The notes under the pieces were generated by a model that was not told the DNA's origin, did not search any database, and saw nothing but the letters and a program-made list of their open reading frames with translations. A DNA stretch of 6,101 nt from Chryseobacterium gleum (lineage in GTDB: Bacteria > Bacteroidota > Bacteroidia > Flavobacteriales_D > Sanyastnellaceae), in NCBI GenBank assembly GCA_945883885.1, contig CAMCYM010000102.1:1-6101 (forward strand). The letters run 5' to 3'. Below are positions 1 to 6,058 of the stretch, piece after piece; position 1 is the stretch's first letter; every line of letters begins with the position of its first letter. Position numbers and translations under genes: made by a program.

Positions 1-1234
1 GTCCTCGGCCCGCCGAGCGGCCCCGGTCGCGGTCGCGCCCCCCGGAGCTGCCCCCGCGTCCAGCGGCATGCGTGCCTGAATACTCCGGAGAAGGTCCGAG
101 ACCCGGCGGCAGCGGGTACTTCTCTACGGTACGCTCGATGAGTTTCTCGATGCGCATGAAGCGGCGCTGGTCGTCCGGAGAGACCAGGGTGATACCCTCG
201 CCTTCTCGGTCGGCGCGGGCGGTGCGGCCGATGCGGTGCACGTAGTCTTCCTCGTTCGGCGGCACATCGTAGTTGATTACCAGCTCGATGTTGTCTACGT
301 CGATTCCCCGGCTGACCACGTCGGTGGCCACGAGAATGGGGATTTTGCGCTGCCGGAAGGCGAGCATCACCTCTTCGCGCTCGTGTTGTTCAAGGTCGGA
401 AGAGATGCGGTCGCAGGCGATGCCGGCCTTGCGCAGCACGCGGACAATCGTGGATACAGTGCGCTTGCGGGAAGTGAAGACGATGCCGCTGCTGACGTTG
501 CGGTCGCGCAGGATGTGGACGAGGACGTCGTCTTTTTGGTAGTCGAAGACGAGGTATGCCCCCTGCTTGATCTTCTCCGCGGGCTTCGAAAGGGCCAGCT
601 TCACCGTGACCGGGTCTTTCTGCAGTTCGCGGGCGAGTTCCTCGATGCGGTCCGGCATGGTGGCGCTGAAAAGGAGCGTCTGGCGGTCCTTCTTGCAATG
701 CTCAGCGATGCGCATGATGTCGCCCACGAAGCCCATGTCCAGCATGCGGTCTGCTTCGTCGAGGATGAGGAAACTCAATTCGCTGAGGTCCACGTACCCC
801 AGGTTCAGGTGCGAAAGGAACCGGCCGGGCGTCGCGATGATGATGTCTGCGCCTTTGACGAGCGCGTTTTTCTCACGCGTGAAGTCTTGGCCCGAGCCGC
901 CGCCGTAGATGGCCAAACTGGTGACGTTCGCGTAGTAGCCGAAGCCTTCCACCGCTTGGTCGATCTGCTGGGCGAGCTCGCGCGTGGGCACCACAATCAG
1001 CGCCTTGACCTTGCCATTTTCGGGGGTGTCGAGGATGCGGTCGATGACCGGAAGGAGAAAGGCAGCGGTCTTGCCGGTGCCTGTTTGGGCGATTCCGAGG
1101 AGGTCACGGCCCGCCAGTACCGCGGGAACTCCCTGGGCCTGAATCGGCGTCGCATTCTGAAACCCCATCGCCTCCAACGCATCCAACACATCGGGATGCA
1201 ATGGCATCTCCTCAAACCTGACCTGTTTTTCCAC
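1..1234 (-). CDS. DEAD-box ATP-dependent RNA helicase, RhlE-like (C-terminus off the left edge)
   Basis: This gene encodes a cytoplasmic ATP-dependent RNA helicase of the type that remodels RNA duplexes in ribosome assembly, RNA decay or cold adaptation. About 411 codons are visible, and both RecA-like domains are complete. Numbering from the GTG at 1234, the motifs are: the conserved upstream Phe (F7) and Q motif TPIQ (29-32), Walker A AQTGTGKT (49-56), PTRELA (83-88), TPGR (135-138), DEAD (159-162), SAT (190-192), ATDVVSRGID (303-312) and HRIGRTAR (333-340). The SDLEQ-x-x-REE stretch (279-287) looks like Bacteroidota RhlE-type enzymes. After about residue 365 the protein turns into an Arg/Gly/Ser-rich basic tail, a common RNA-binding extension, which is still open at base 1. 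I chose GTG 1234 because the next in-frame ATG (1207) would remove F7. The frame is open back to a TGA near 1325, so an upstream TTG cannot be excluded. The family call is secure; the exact subfamily is less so. Confidence 0.93.
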   Translation of the reverse strand, partial: MEKQVRFEEMPLHPDVLDALEAMGFQNATPIQAQGVPAVLAGRDLLGIAQTGTGKTAAFLLPVIDRILDTPENGKVKALIVVPTRELAQQIDQAVEGFGYYANVTSLAIYGGGSGQDFTREKNALVKGADIIIATPGRFLSHLNLGYVDLSELSFLILDEADRMLDMGFVGDIMRIAEHCKKDRQTLLFSATMPDRIEELARELQKDPVTVKLALSKPAEKIKQGAYLVFDYQKDDVLVHILRDRNVSSGIVFTSRKRTVSTIVRVLRKAGIACDRISSDLEQHEREEVMLAFRQRKIPILVATDVVSRGIDVDNIELVINYDVPPNEEDYVHRIGRTARADREGEGITLVSPDDQRRFMRIEKLIERTVEKYPLPPGLGPSPEYSGTHAAGRGGSSGGRDRDRGRSAGRG

Positions 1235-1341
1235 GACCGCAAGGTACGGCAGGGCGGACGCAACCTGAGGCCCCCTTCCGCTGTTCAAGGAAATGACCGC
1301 CGGCAACGTAAACCCCGACGTTCACCCGAACTTTGCCCCAC
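1235..1341. other. Divergent intergenic region, no clear promoter consensus
   Basis: These 107 bases separate the divergently transcribed helicase and PKD-protein genes, so promoters for both should lie here. I searched both strands for a Bacteroidota -7 box (TAnnTTTG) with a TTG about 19-21 bases upstream. On the plus strand the best match is GAACTTTG at 1328-1335. It is one base off consensus but sits only 6 bases from the ATG and has no -33 partner. On the minus strand TACCTTGC and TACGTTGC are two-base mismatches, also without well-spaced partners. No terminator or strong inverted repeat was seen. Confidence 0.5.
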
Positions 1342-4053
1342 ATGCCCCCGTGCCTTCGCGCCTTCCGTTTCGTTCTGCTTGCGGCCCTGATGCTTGTCGG
1401 TGCTCGGAATGCGCGCGCGGCCCACGCGCTCGGGGGAGAGATGATTTATGAGTACCTCGGCGGCAACCAGTACCGCATCACGGTGTATTTCTACCGGGAG
1501 TGCTTCAACAATGCCATCGAGCCCGCGGGCTGGCAGCAAGGCGGAACGAACCTCGATCCGAGCATCCAGGTGGGCATCTTCGAAGGCAATGGCCTTGAGA
1601 CCCAAATCACCCTGCCCCTCACCGAGAGCTCCATCACGCCAGTGGAGACGGTGCTCGAAAATCCCTGCGGAACGCTCCCTCCGAACCTCTGCATGCAGCG
1701 CCTGCGCTATTCAGCCGTTGTGACGCTGCCGCCTTCCTCCGTGGGCTACGATGTGGTATTTCAGCGCTGCTGCCGCAATCCGGGCATCCAGAACATCCAG
1801 AATCCCGACGACATCGGCATCACGCTGACGACCCAGATTCCTCCAAACGCGGGCGATGCGAGCCCGAACTCTAGCCCCGTATTCAACACCATCCCGCCTG
1901 CAGCCATCTGCGCGAACTTCGATTTCTTCCTGAACCAAAGCGCCACAGACGCCGACGGAGACCAGCTCGTGTATTCCCTGTGCAATCCGCTGCAAGGAGG
2001 AACGCCCCAAGACCCCTCTCCTGCCCCCTCTCCTGCCTCGACCTTCGTGGACATCCCGTGGTCCGGCGCCTTCTCCGCCACAGACCCGATGCCTGCGAAT
2101 CCGAACATGGCCATCGACCCCGTCACGGGCCAAATCACAGGATTCCCCACAGCCATCGGCGCCTACGTCATGGGCATCTGCGTGAGCGAGTACCGCAACG
2201 GGGTGCTGCTGTCCACGGTCATGCGGGATTTCCAGTTCAACGTGGTGAACTGCAGCCCGGTCATCGTGTCCGCCGTGACGCCGCAGACCTCGGCCCAGCT
2301 GTGCGTCGGGGAAACCCTATCGTTCACCGAGCAGAGCATCGGCGCACAGTCCTACGCCTGGGATTTCGGCGTGCCGGGCATTTCCTCCGACGTCAGCACC
2401 GGCGAGAGCCCGTCGTATACCTACCCCGACACCGGCACCTACGTGGTGACGCTGATTGTCAATCCGACCTGGCCCTGCGCAGACACCACGACCTCTACCT
2501 TCTACGTCTACGAACCCATCCAGCCTTCCATCGAAGTCGCGGACTTCATGTGCAGCGAGGGCCTCGAGTACTTCCAACTCACGGCGCAGGGTGCTTTCAA
2601 TGCGGCCACGGACTTGCTTTGGACCCTGCCCGGAGGCTCGACCACGGCGGCCTCGAATGTGAACACCGGGTGGGTCCACTTCAACAACGCGGAATCGTGG
2701 TCCGTCGACCTGCAGGCCGCCCACTTCGGTTGTTCTGCGGAAACGGACTTTGCGTGGACAGCCCCCCCGAATCCGCTCGCAGACATCGCGGACCAAACTT
2801 CTTTCTGCCAGGGATTTACATTCGACTTTGAGAACCTCAGCTCGAACGCCGAGTCTTTCACATGGGACTTCGGCGTCCCCGGGATATCCTCGGATGTCAG
2901 TACCCTCTCCGCTCCGACCTACACCTACCCGACGGACGGCGTCTACACCGTGCGGCTGATCGCCGGAGCTCCATTCACCTGTTCTGACACCGCCTTCGCA
3001 ACGGTCGAGATTTTCCCGCTGATCGATCCGGCATTCGCCGCACCGATTCCAGATTGCTTCTCGACGCACGCCTTCGCTATGCAAGTGGTGGCAAGCAACA
3101 TTCCGGAAACGCAGTACACCTGGGACTTCGGCGGGCCTGTCGCTTCTGCGACCGTGCAAGGGGGGGCGGTGACAAACCTGCAGTATGCGGCCCCAGGAAC
3201 CTACACCATTTCCGTCACGGCTACTGCAAACGGCTGCGATGTGACCCACGAAGAAACCGCGTGGGCCATCGCTGACCCGACCATCGGGTTCACGGGAGGA
3301 CCGCCCTCCGGCTGCCCGCCGCATCCGGTGTCGTTTACGAACACGAGCACCACGGAGACGGCGACCACCTACCTGTGGCATTTCGGGGATGGCAGCACTT
3401 CGCCGGCCGCAAGCCCCTCCTACGTGTACTCCACTTCCGGTTCCTTCACCGTGACCCTCGAAATGACCACGGGGGGGCTGTGCCCGCGGAATTTGACGCT
3501 GGAACTGCCGGCGTTCGTGCAGGTACTCGATGTGCCACAAGCCGGGTTTGACATCGAACCGAACGAAGTGGACCTGCTGGATCCCGTCGTCACGGTGACG
3601 AGCCTCGCGGAGGGCGGCGTGGATTGCTTCTACTTCTTCGGCGATGGCGGAAGCATGGCCGCTTGCGACGGCATGTACGCGTATACCGACGGGGGGGTGT
3701 TCGATGTGACCCAAACCGTCGTCAATGCCGCCGGTTGCACGGCCACCGCTGTCGGACAGGTCGCCGTCAACGGCACGATTTTCTACGCCCCGAACGCCTT
3801 TTCTCCGAACAACGACGGGATCAACGACGTGTGGCTTCCCGTGGCGCTGGGCACCGAGGGGTACCGGGCCGAGGTGTACGATCGGTGGGGGGAGCGGGTG
3901 TGGGGCACCGACCGACCGGACGTCCCGTGGCTGGGCCAAGTGGAGGATGGCGCGTACTACGTGCCGGACGGCCTCTATTTTTGGACGGTGTGGTTGCAAG
4001 ACCAAGTCTTGCAGCCCGTCGTCCACACAGGCACTGTGCAGGTGATTCGCTAA
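1342..4053 (+). CDS. Secreted PKD-repeat protein with type B T9SS (CHU_C) C-terminal sorting domain
   Basis: This is a 903-residue exported, probably cell-surface protein. Residues 1-26 are a signal peptide: Arg residues, then a hydrophobic core ending ARNARA, with cleavage likely after A26 or A29. The N-terminal module (about 27-303) starts with AHALGGEM and carries YDVVFQRCCRN (136-146) and the cadherin-like DADGD (203-207). This layout recurs in Bacteroidota gliding-motility-associated proteins. Six PKD or PKD-like domains of about 80-90 residues follow, with cores such as WDFG (340, 508, 594), WHFGDG (679-684) and FFGDGG (765-770). The second domain (about 389-475) lacks the WDFG core. 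The last 90 residues match the CHU_C/TIGR04131 type: APNAFSPNNDGIND (816-829), then DRWGE (847-851). That domain directs export through the type IX system and surface retention. The usual WDG is WLGQ here (863-866). ATG 1342 places the signal peptide at the N-terminus; a TTG nine bases upstream is in frame but less likely. The ligand is unknown; adhesion is an inference from the domains. Confidence 0.92.
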   Translation: MPPCLRAFRFVLLAALMLVGARNARAAHALGGEMIYEYLGGNQYRITVYFYRECFNNAIEPAGWQQGGTNLDPSIQVGIFEGNGLETQITLPLTESSITPVETVLENPCGTLPPNLCMQRLRYSAVVTLPPSSVGYDVVFQRCCRNPGIQNIQNPDDIGITLTTQIPPNAGDASPNSSPVFNTIPPAAICANFDFFLNQSATDADGDQLVYSLCNPLQGGTPQDPSPAPSPASTFVDIPWSGAFSATDPMPANPNMAIDPVTGQITGFPTAIGAYVMGICVSEYRNGVLLSTVMRDFQFNVVNCSPVIVSAVTPQTSAQLCVGETLSFTEQSIGAQSYAWDFGVPGISSDVSTGESPSYTYPDTGTYVVTLIVNPTWPCADTTTSTFYVYEPIQPSIEVADFMCSEGLEYFQLTAQGAFNAATDLLWTLPGGSTTAASNVNTGWVHFNNAESWSVDLQAAHFGCSAETDFAWTAPPNPLADIADQTSFCQGFTFDFENLSSNAESFTWDFGVPGISSDVSTLSAPTYTYPTDGVYTVRLIAGAPFTCSDTAFATVEIFPLIDPAFAAPIPDCFSTHAFAMQVVASNIPETQYTWDFGGPVASATVQGGAVTNLQYAAPGTYTISVTATANGCDVTHEETAWAIADPTIGFTGGPPSGCPPHPVSFTNTSTTETATTYLWHFGDGSTSPAASPSYVYSTSGSFTVTLEMTTGGLCPRNLTLELPAFVQVLDVPQAGFDIEPNEVDLLDPVVTVTSLAEGGVDCFYFFGDGGSMAACDGMYAYTDGGVFDVTQTVVNAAGCTATAVGQVAVNGTIFYAPNAFSPNNDGINDVWLPVALGTEGYRAEVYDRWGERVWGTDRPDVPWLGQVEDGAYYVPDGLYFWTVWLQDQVLQPVVHTGTVQVIR
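2013..2036 (+). repeat. Two-copy perfect 12-bp tandem repeat
   Basis: The unit CCCCTCTCCTGC occurs twice back to back with no mismatch (2013-2024 and 2025-2036). It is in frame and encodes PSPA twice, a Pro/Ala/Ser linker inside the N-terminal module of the PKD protein. A whole-codon unit length means copy changes would lengthen or shorten the linker without a frameshift. Confidence 0.85.
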
Positions 4054-4057
4054 CCCG

Positions 4058-4087
4058 TTGCATCGCAGGGTCCCCGTTGTATATTCG
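4058..4087 (+). promoter_or_regulatory. Bacteroidota-type promoter for the DUF3276 gene
   Basis: A TTG at 4058-4060 stands 19 bases before TATATTCG at 4080-4087. The second element matches the Bacteroidota -7 consensus TAnnTTTG at all but one defined position, and the spacing fits the -33/-7 arrangement known for the primary sigma factor of this phylum. Transcription would start near 4092-4095, giving a leader of about 11-14 bases before ATG 4106. The promoter begins only 5 bases after the stop codon of the PKD gene, and no terminator hairpin is visible between the two, so read-through from upstream is also possible. Confidence 0.6.
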
Positions 4088-4105
4088 CCGCGAAGTCAGA
4101 GCCAG

Positions 4106-4465
4106 ATGAGCGATTTTTCGAACAAGGAGGAGATTTACTCGCGGCCAGTGCGCGCGGGGAAGCGGACGTACTTCTTTGATGTGAAGGCCACCCGCGGAAA
4201 AGATCTGTACATGACGATCACGGAGAGCAAGCGGCACTTCGATGACGGCGGGGGGATCCACTACCAGAAGCACAAGATCTTCCTCTATCAGGAAGACTTT
4301 GACAAGTTCGAAGAGGGCTTCCTCGATGCCGTCGACAAGATCCAGGAACTCGTGGCCACGGGAGAATACCGCGGGCCTTCTCCCGACCACGGAGGAGACG
4401 AAAGCGAGGCGGAAAGCCCGAGCACCGGAGAGCAGAAGCAGGACGTCGAGTTTGACGACCTCTGA
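4106..4465 (+). CDS. PUR-alpha-like DUF3276 family protein with acidic C-terminal tail
   Basis: This is a small 119-residue protein that resembles the DUF3276 family of Bacteroidota, which is related in fold to eukaryotic PUR-alpha single-stranded nucleic-acid-binding proteins and to the Borrelia homologue. Residues about 8-83 form the PUR-like module. Conserved-looking stretches are RAGKRTYFFDVKAT (16-29), LYMTITESKR (34-43) and YQKHKIFLYQEDFDKF (53-68), a beta-rich segment followed by an amphipathic helix. Residues about 85-119 are a low-complexity Glu/Asp/Ser/Gly tail ending DVEFDDL. The tail is likely disordered and may compete with nucleic acid or contact a partner, which is inference. 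There is no signal peptide, so it is cytoplasmic. I chose ATG 4106 because homologues begin close to the EEIYS motif and a promoter maps just upstream; an in-frame TTG at 4058 would overlap that promoter. The cellular role of the family is not well established. Confidence 0.88.
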   Translation: MSDFSNKEEIYSRPVRAGKRTYFFDVKATRGKDLYMTITESKRHFDDGGGIHYQKHKIFLYQEDFDKFEEGFLDAVDKIQELVATGEYRGPSPDHGGDESEAESPSTGEQKQDVEFDDL

Positions 4466-4481
4466 GCGACTCGGGCAAGGT

Positions 4482-4494
4482 TGAAAACTTTTCA
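4482..4494. promoter_or_regulatory. Perfect 13-bp palindrome, candidate operator
   Basis: TGAAAA-C-TTTTCA is a perfect inverted repeat with a single central base. The spacer is too short for an RNA hairpin of this full length, so a DNA-binding dimer is the more natural reading. It is centred 29 bases before the -7 box at 4517 and covers the region where a -33 element or activator site would be expected. It is an AT-rich island in an otherwise GC-rich sequence. No regulator is identified. Confidence 0.4.
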
Positions 4495-4510
4495 GGACGC
4501 ACCCTGAGCG

Positions 4511-4539
4511 CGGGAGTATCTTTGGGTATTCCCGTTTTT
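4511..4539 (+). terminator. Intrinsic-terminator-like hairpin with U5 tract
   Basis: Bases 4511-4518 (CGGGAGTA) pair with 4527-4534 (TATTCCCG) as an 8-bp stem containing one G-U wobble. The loop is 8 bases (TCTTTGGG), and five T residues follow at 4535-4539. It lies 45 bases after the stop of the DUF3276 gene and would end that transcript immediately before the start codon of the next gene. The stem is shorter than in the strongest terminators, so efficiency is uncertain. Confidence 0.55.
4517..4524 (+). promoter_or_regulatory. Bacteroidota -7 box for the hydrolase-parA-parB unit
   Basis: TATCTTTG matches the TAnnTTTG consensus exactly. A start site about 5-7 bases further on (near 4530) would leave a leader of roughly 14 bases before ATG 4544. 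There is no well-spaced TTG; the nearest T-rich stretch, TTTTC at 4489-4493, is 23 bases upstream, slightly farther than usual, and is part of the palindrome. The box lies inside the 5' arm and loop of the terminator-like hairpin. Confidence 0.6.
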
Positions 4540-4543
4540 GATG

Positions 4544-5236
4544 ATGCGCATTACGTTCCTCGGACATTCGTGTGTGTTGGTCGCTGCCGGAGGCCGGCGG
4601 CTGCTCATCGACCCGTTCATTCGGCCGAACCCTTGGGCTGCTCACATCCAGCCGGAAACCCTCGAGGTGACGGACGTGCTTCTCACCCACGGCCACGGGG
4701 ACCATGTTGCGGATGCCCTGGAGTTCGCAGTGCGGCCTGGCGTGCGCACCATCGCATGCTATGAGATTGCGGAATGGCTCGGGGCCCAAGGCGCCCTGCA
4801 CCCCGTGGGCATGAACATCGGCGGCACGCTGCGCTGGGATGGTGGACAGCTTCGGCTGGTACCCGCGGTGCATTCCAGCACCCTGCCCGACGGCAAACCC
4901 GGCGGCGTGGCTGCGGGATTTTTGATCGAGTCCGACGGGAAGCGCATCTACCACGCGGGAGACACCGCGTTGTCCGCTGAAATGCGCCTCATCGGGGAGC
5001 TGTGGCCACCGGATGTGGCGTTGTTGCCTGTAGGAGACCATTTCACGATGGGACCGGAGGATGCCTTGTGGGCGGCGCGACTGCTCCATTGCACCCGGGT
5101 CATCGCCTTGCATTACGACACCTTCCCTCCGATTGCCCTGAGCGATGCGCGCAAGCGCGAAGCCCAGGAGGCCTTCGTGCAGGATGGCAGAACATTGGAG
5201 TTTTTGAGCATCGGAGCGGAATACCAGATTGACTGA
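4544..5236 (+). CDS. UPF0173-type metal-dependent hydrolase (metallo-beta-lactamase fold)
   Basis: This is a 230-residue soluble protein of the metallo-beta-lactamase superfamily, close to the UPF0173/YtkL-type hydrolases. Numbered from ATG 4544, it opens with MRITFLGHSCV and a DPF strand (23-25), as in that family. The metal-binding set is complete: H49, H51, D53 and H54 in HGHGDH, then H110 (VHSS), D140 (HAGDT) and H190 (HYDTFP). Two metal ions, probably zinc, are expected, and catalysis should be intact. The physiological substrate is unknown for this family, so no reaction is assigned. The length is normal. ATG 4541 directly before would add one Met; 4544 was chosen by fit to the family start MKI/MRI. 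There is no signal peptide. The stop is 7 bases before parA, so the two genes are probably co-transcribed from the -7 box at 4517. Confidence 0.9.
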   Translation: MRITFLGHSCVLVAAGGRRLLIDPFIRPNPWAAHIQPETLEVTDVLLTHGHGDHVADALEFAVRPGVRTIACYEIAEWLGAQGALHPVGMNIGGTLRWDGGQLRLVPAVHSSTLPDGKPGGVAAGFLIESDGKRIYHAGDTALSAEMRLIGELWPPDVALLPVGDHFTMGPEDALWAARLLHCTRVIALHYDTFPPIALSDARKREAQEAFVQDGRTLEFLSIGAEYQID

Positions 5237-5243
5237 GCGGCAC

Positions 5244-6056
5244 ATGGGCAAGATCATCGCAATCGCAAACCAAAAAGGCGGCGTCGGCAAAACGACCACC
5301 GCCATCAACCTCGGCGCCTGCCTCGGCGCCCTGGAATTCAAGACCTTGCTGGTGGATGCCGATCCCCAAGCGAACGCCACAAGCGGACTGGGGCTTGATC
5401 CTGCAACCTGCGAACACGGCACCTACGAGGCCCTGCTCGAGGGCAGCCTTGCAGAAGGGGCCATCCGTTCTACGACCTCGCCGAACCTCGATGTATTGCC
5501 GGCTCGGATCGATCTGGTCGGTGCGGAAATCGAGCTCATCTCCATGGAAGGGCGTGAAATGCGGCTGGCAGAAGCGCTGAAAGGCGTCCGCGATGCCTAC
5601 GATTTCATCCTGATTGACTGCTCGCCCAGCCTCGGCCTCATCACGGTCAACGCCCTCTCTGCGGCGGATGCCGTACTCATTCCGGTGCAGTGCGAGTACT
5701 TCGCGCTCGAAGGACTTGGCAAGCTGTTGAACACCGTCCGCATTGTGCAGGATCAGCTCAATCCCGAGCTCGGCGTCGAGGGCATCCTGCTGACGATGTA
5801 CGACACCCGTCTGCGCCTGGCGAACCAAGTTGTGGACGAGGTCCGGATGCATTTCGAGGACCTCGTGCTGGACACCATCATCCACCGGAATACGAAGCTC
5901 GGCGAGGCCCCCAGCTTCGGGGAGTCCATCATCGTGCACGACGCCGCATCGAAAGGATCCGTGAACTACTTGAATTTGGCCCGCGAACTCCTGCAGCGGA
6001 ATCGGATGACCCGCCTGCGGCAAGACCAGCGCGAACTGCCGGTGGAACACCCGTGA
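5244..6056 (+). CDS. parA: Chromosome-partitioning ATPase ParA (Soj type)
   Basis: This 270-residue MinD/ParA-type ATPase works with ParB and parS to move replicated origins apart. It dimerises on ATP, binds DNA non-specifically, and is released when ParB stimulates hydrolysis. The sequence shows the deviant Walker A box KGGVGKTT (11-18) with both the signature lysine K11 and K16, the DADPQ motif (38-42) with catalytic-type D40, and Walker B leading to DCSPSLG (125-131). A long N-terminal DNA-binding extension, as in plasmid P1-type ParA, is absent; this fits the chromosomal Soj class. ATG 5244 starts exactly where Soj proteins do (MGKIIAIANQKGG). An in-frame TTG at 5229 overlaps the upstream gene and is less likely. 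The C-terminal 15 or so residues are a charged tail. The gene lies between the hydrolase (7-base gap) and parB (2-base gap), with no room for its own promoter in the gap. Confidence 0.96.
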   Translation: MGKIIAIANQKGGVGKTTTAINLGACLGALEFKTLLVDADPQANATSGLGLDPATCEHGTYEALLEGSLAEGAIRSTTSPNLDVLPARIDLVGAEIELISMEGREMRLAEALKGVRDAYDFILIDCSPSLGLITVNALSAADAVLIPVQCEYFALEGLGKLLNTVRIVQDQLNPELGVEGILLTMYDTRLRLANQVVDEVRMHFEDLVLDTIIHRNTKLGEAPSFGESIIVHDAASKGSVNYLNLARELLQRNRMTRLRQDQRELPVEHP

Positions 6057-6058
6057 CC

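Noticed and set aside
236..1390. A 384-codon open frame on the plus strand
   Set aside because: It lies antisense to the DEAD-box helicase, whose complete motif set fixes the minus strand as coding.
2317..4026. A 569-codon open frame on the minus strand opposite the PKD gene
   Set aside because: It is a by-product of GC-rich codon use on the plus strand. The translation is Arg/Gly/His-rich with no recognisable domain, while the plus strand encodes clear PKD and CHU_C domains.
4054..4105. A terminator for the PKD gene
   Set aside because: GGGTCCCC at 4068-4075 is a palindrome without a usable loop or T tract, and the region is better explained as the promoter of the next gene.
3821..5422. 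A 533-codon open frame on the minus strand
   Set aside because: It spans parts of four convincing plus-strand genes and their intergenic regions, and its product has low-complexity Arg/Pro-rich sequence with no motif.
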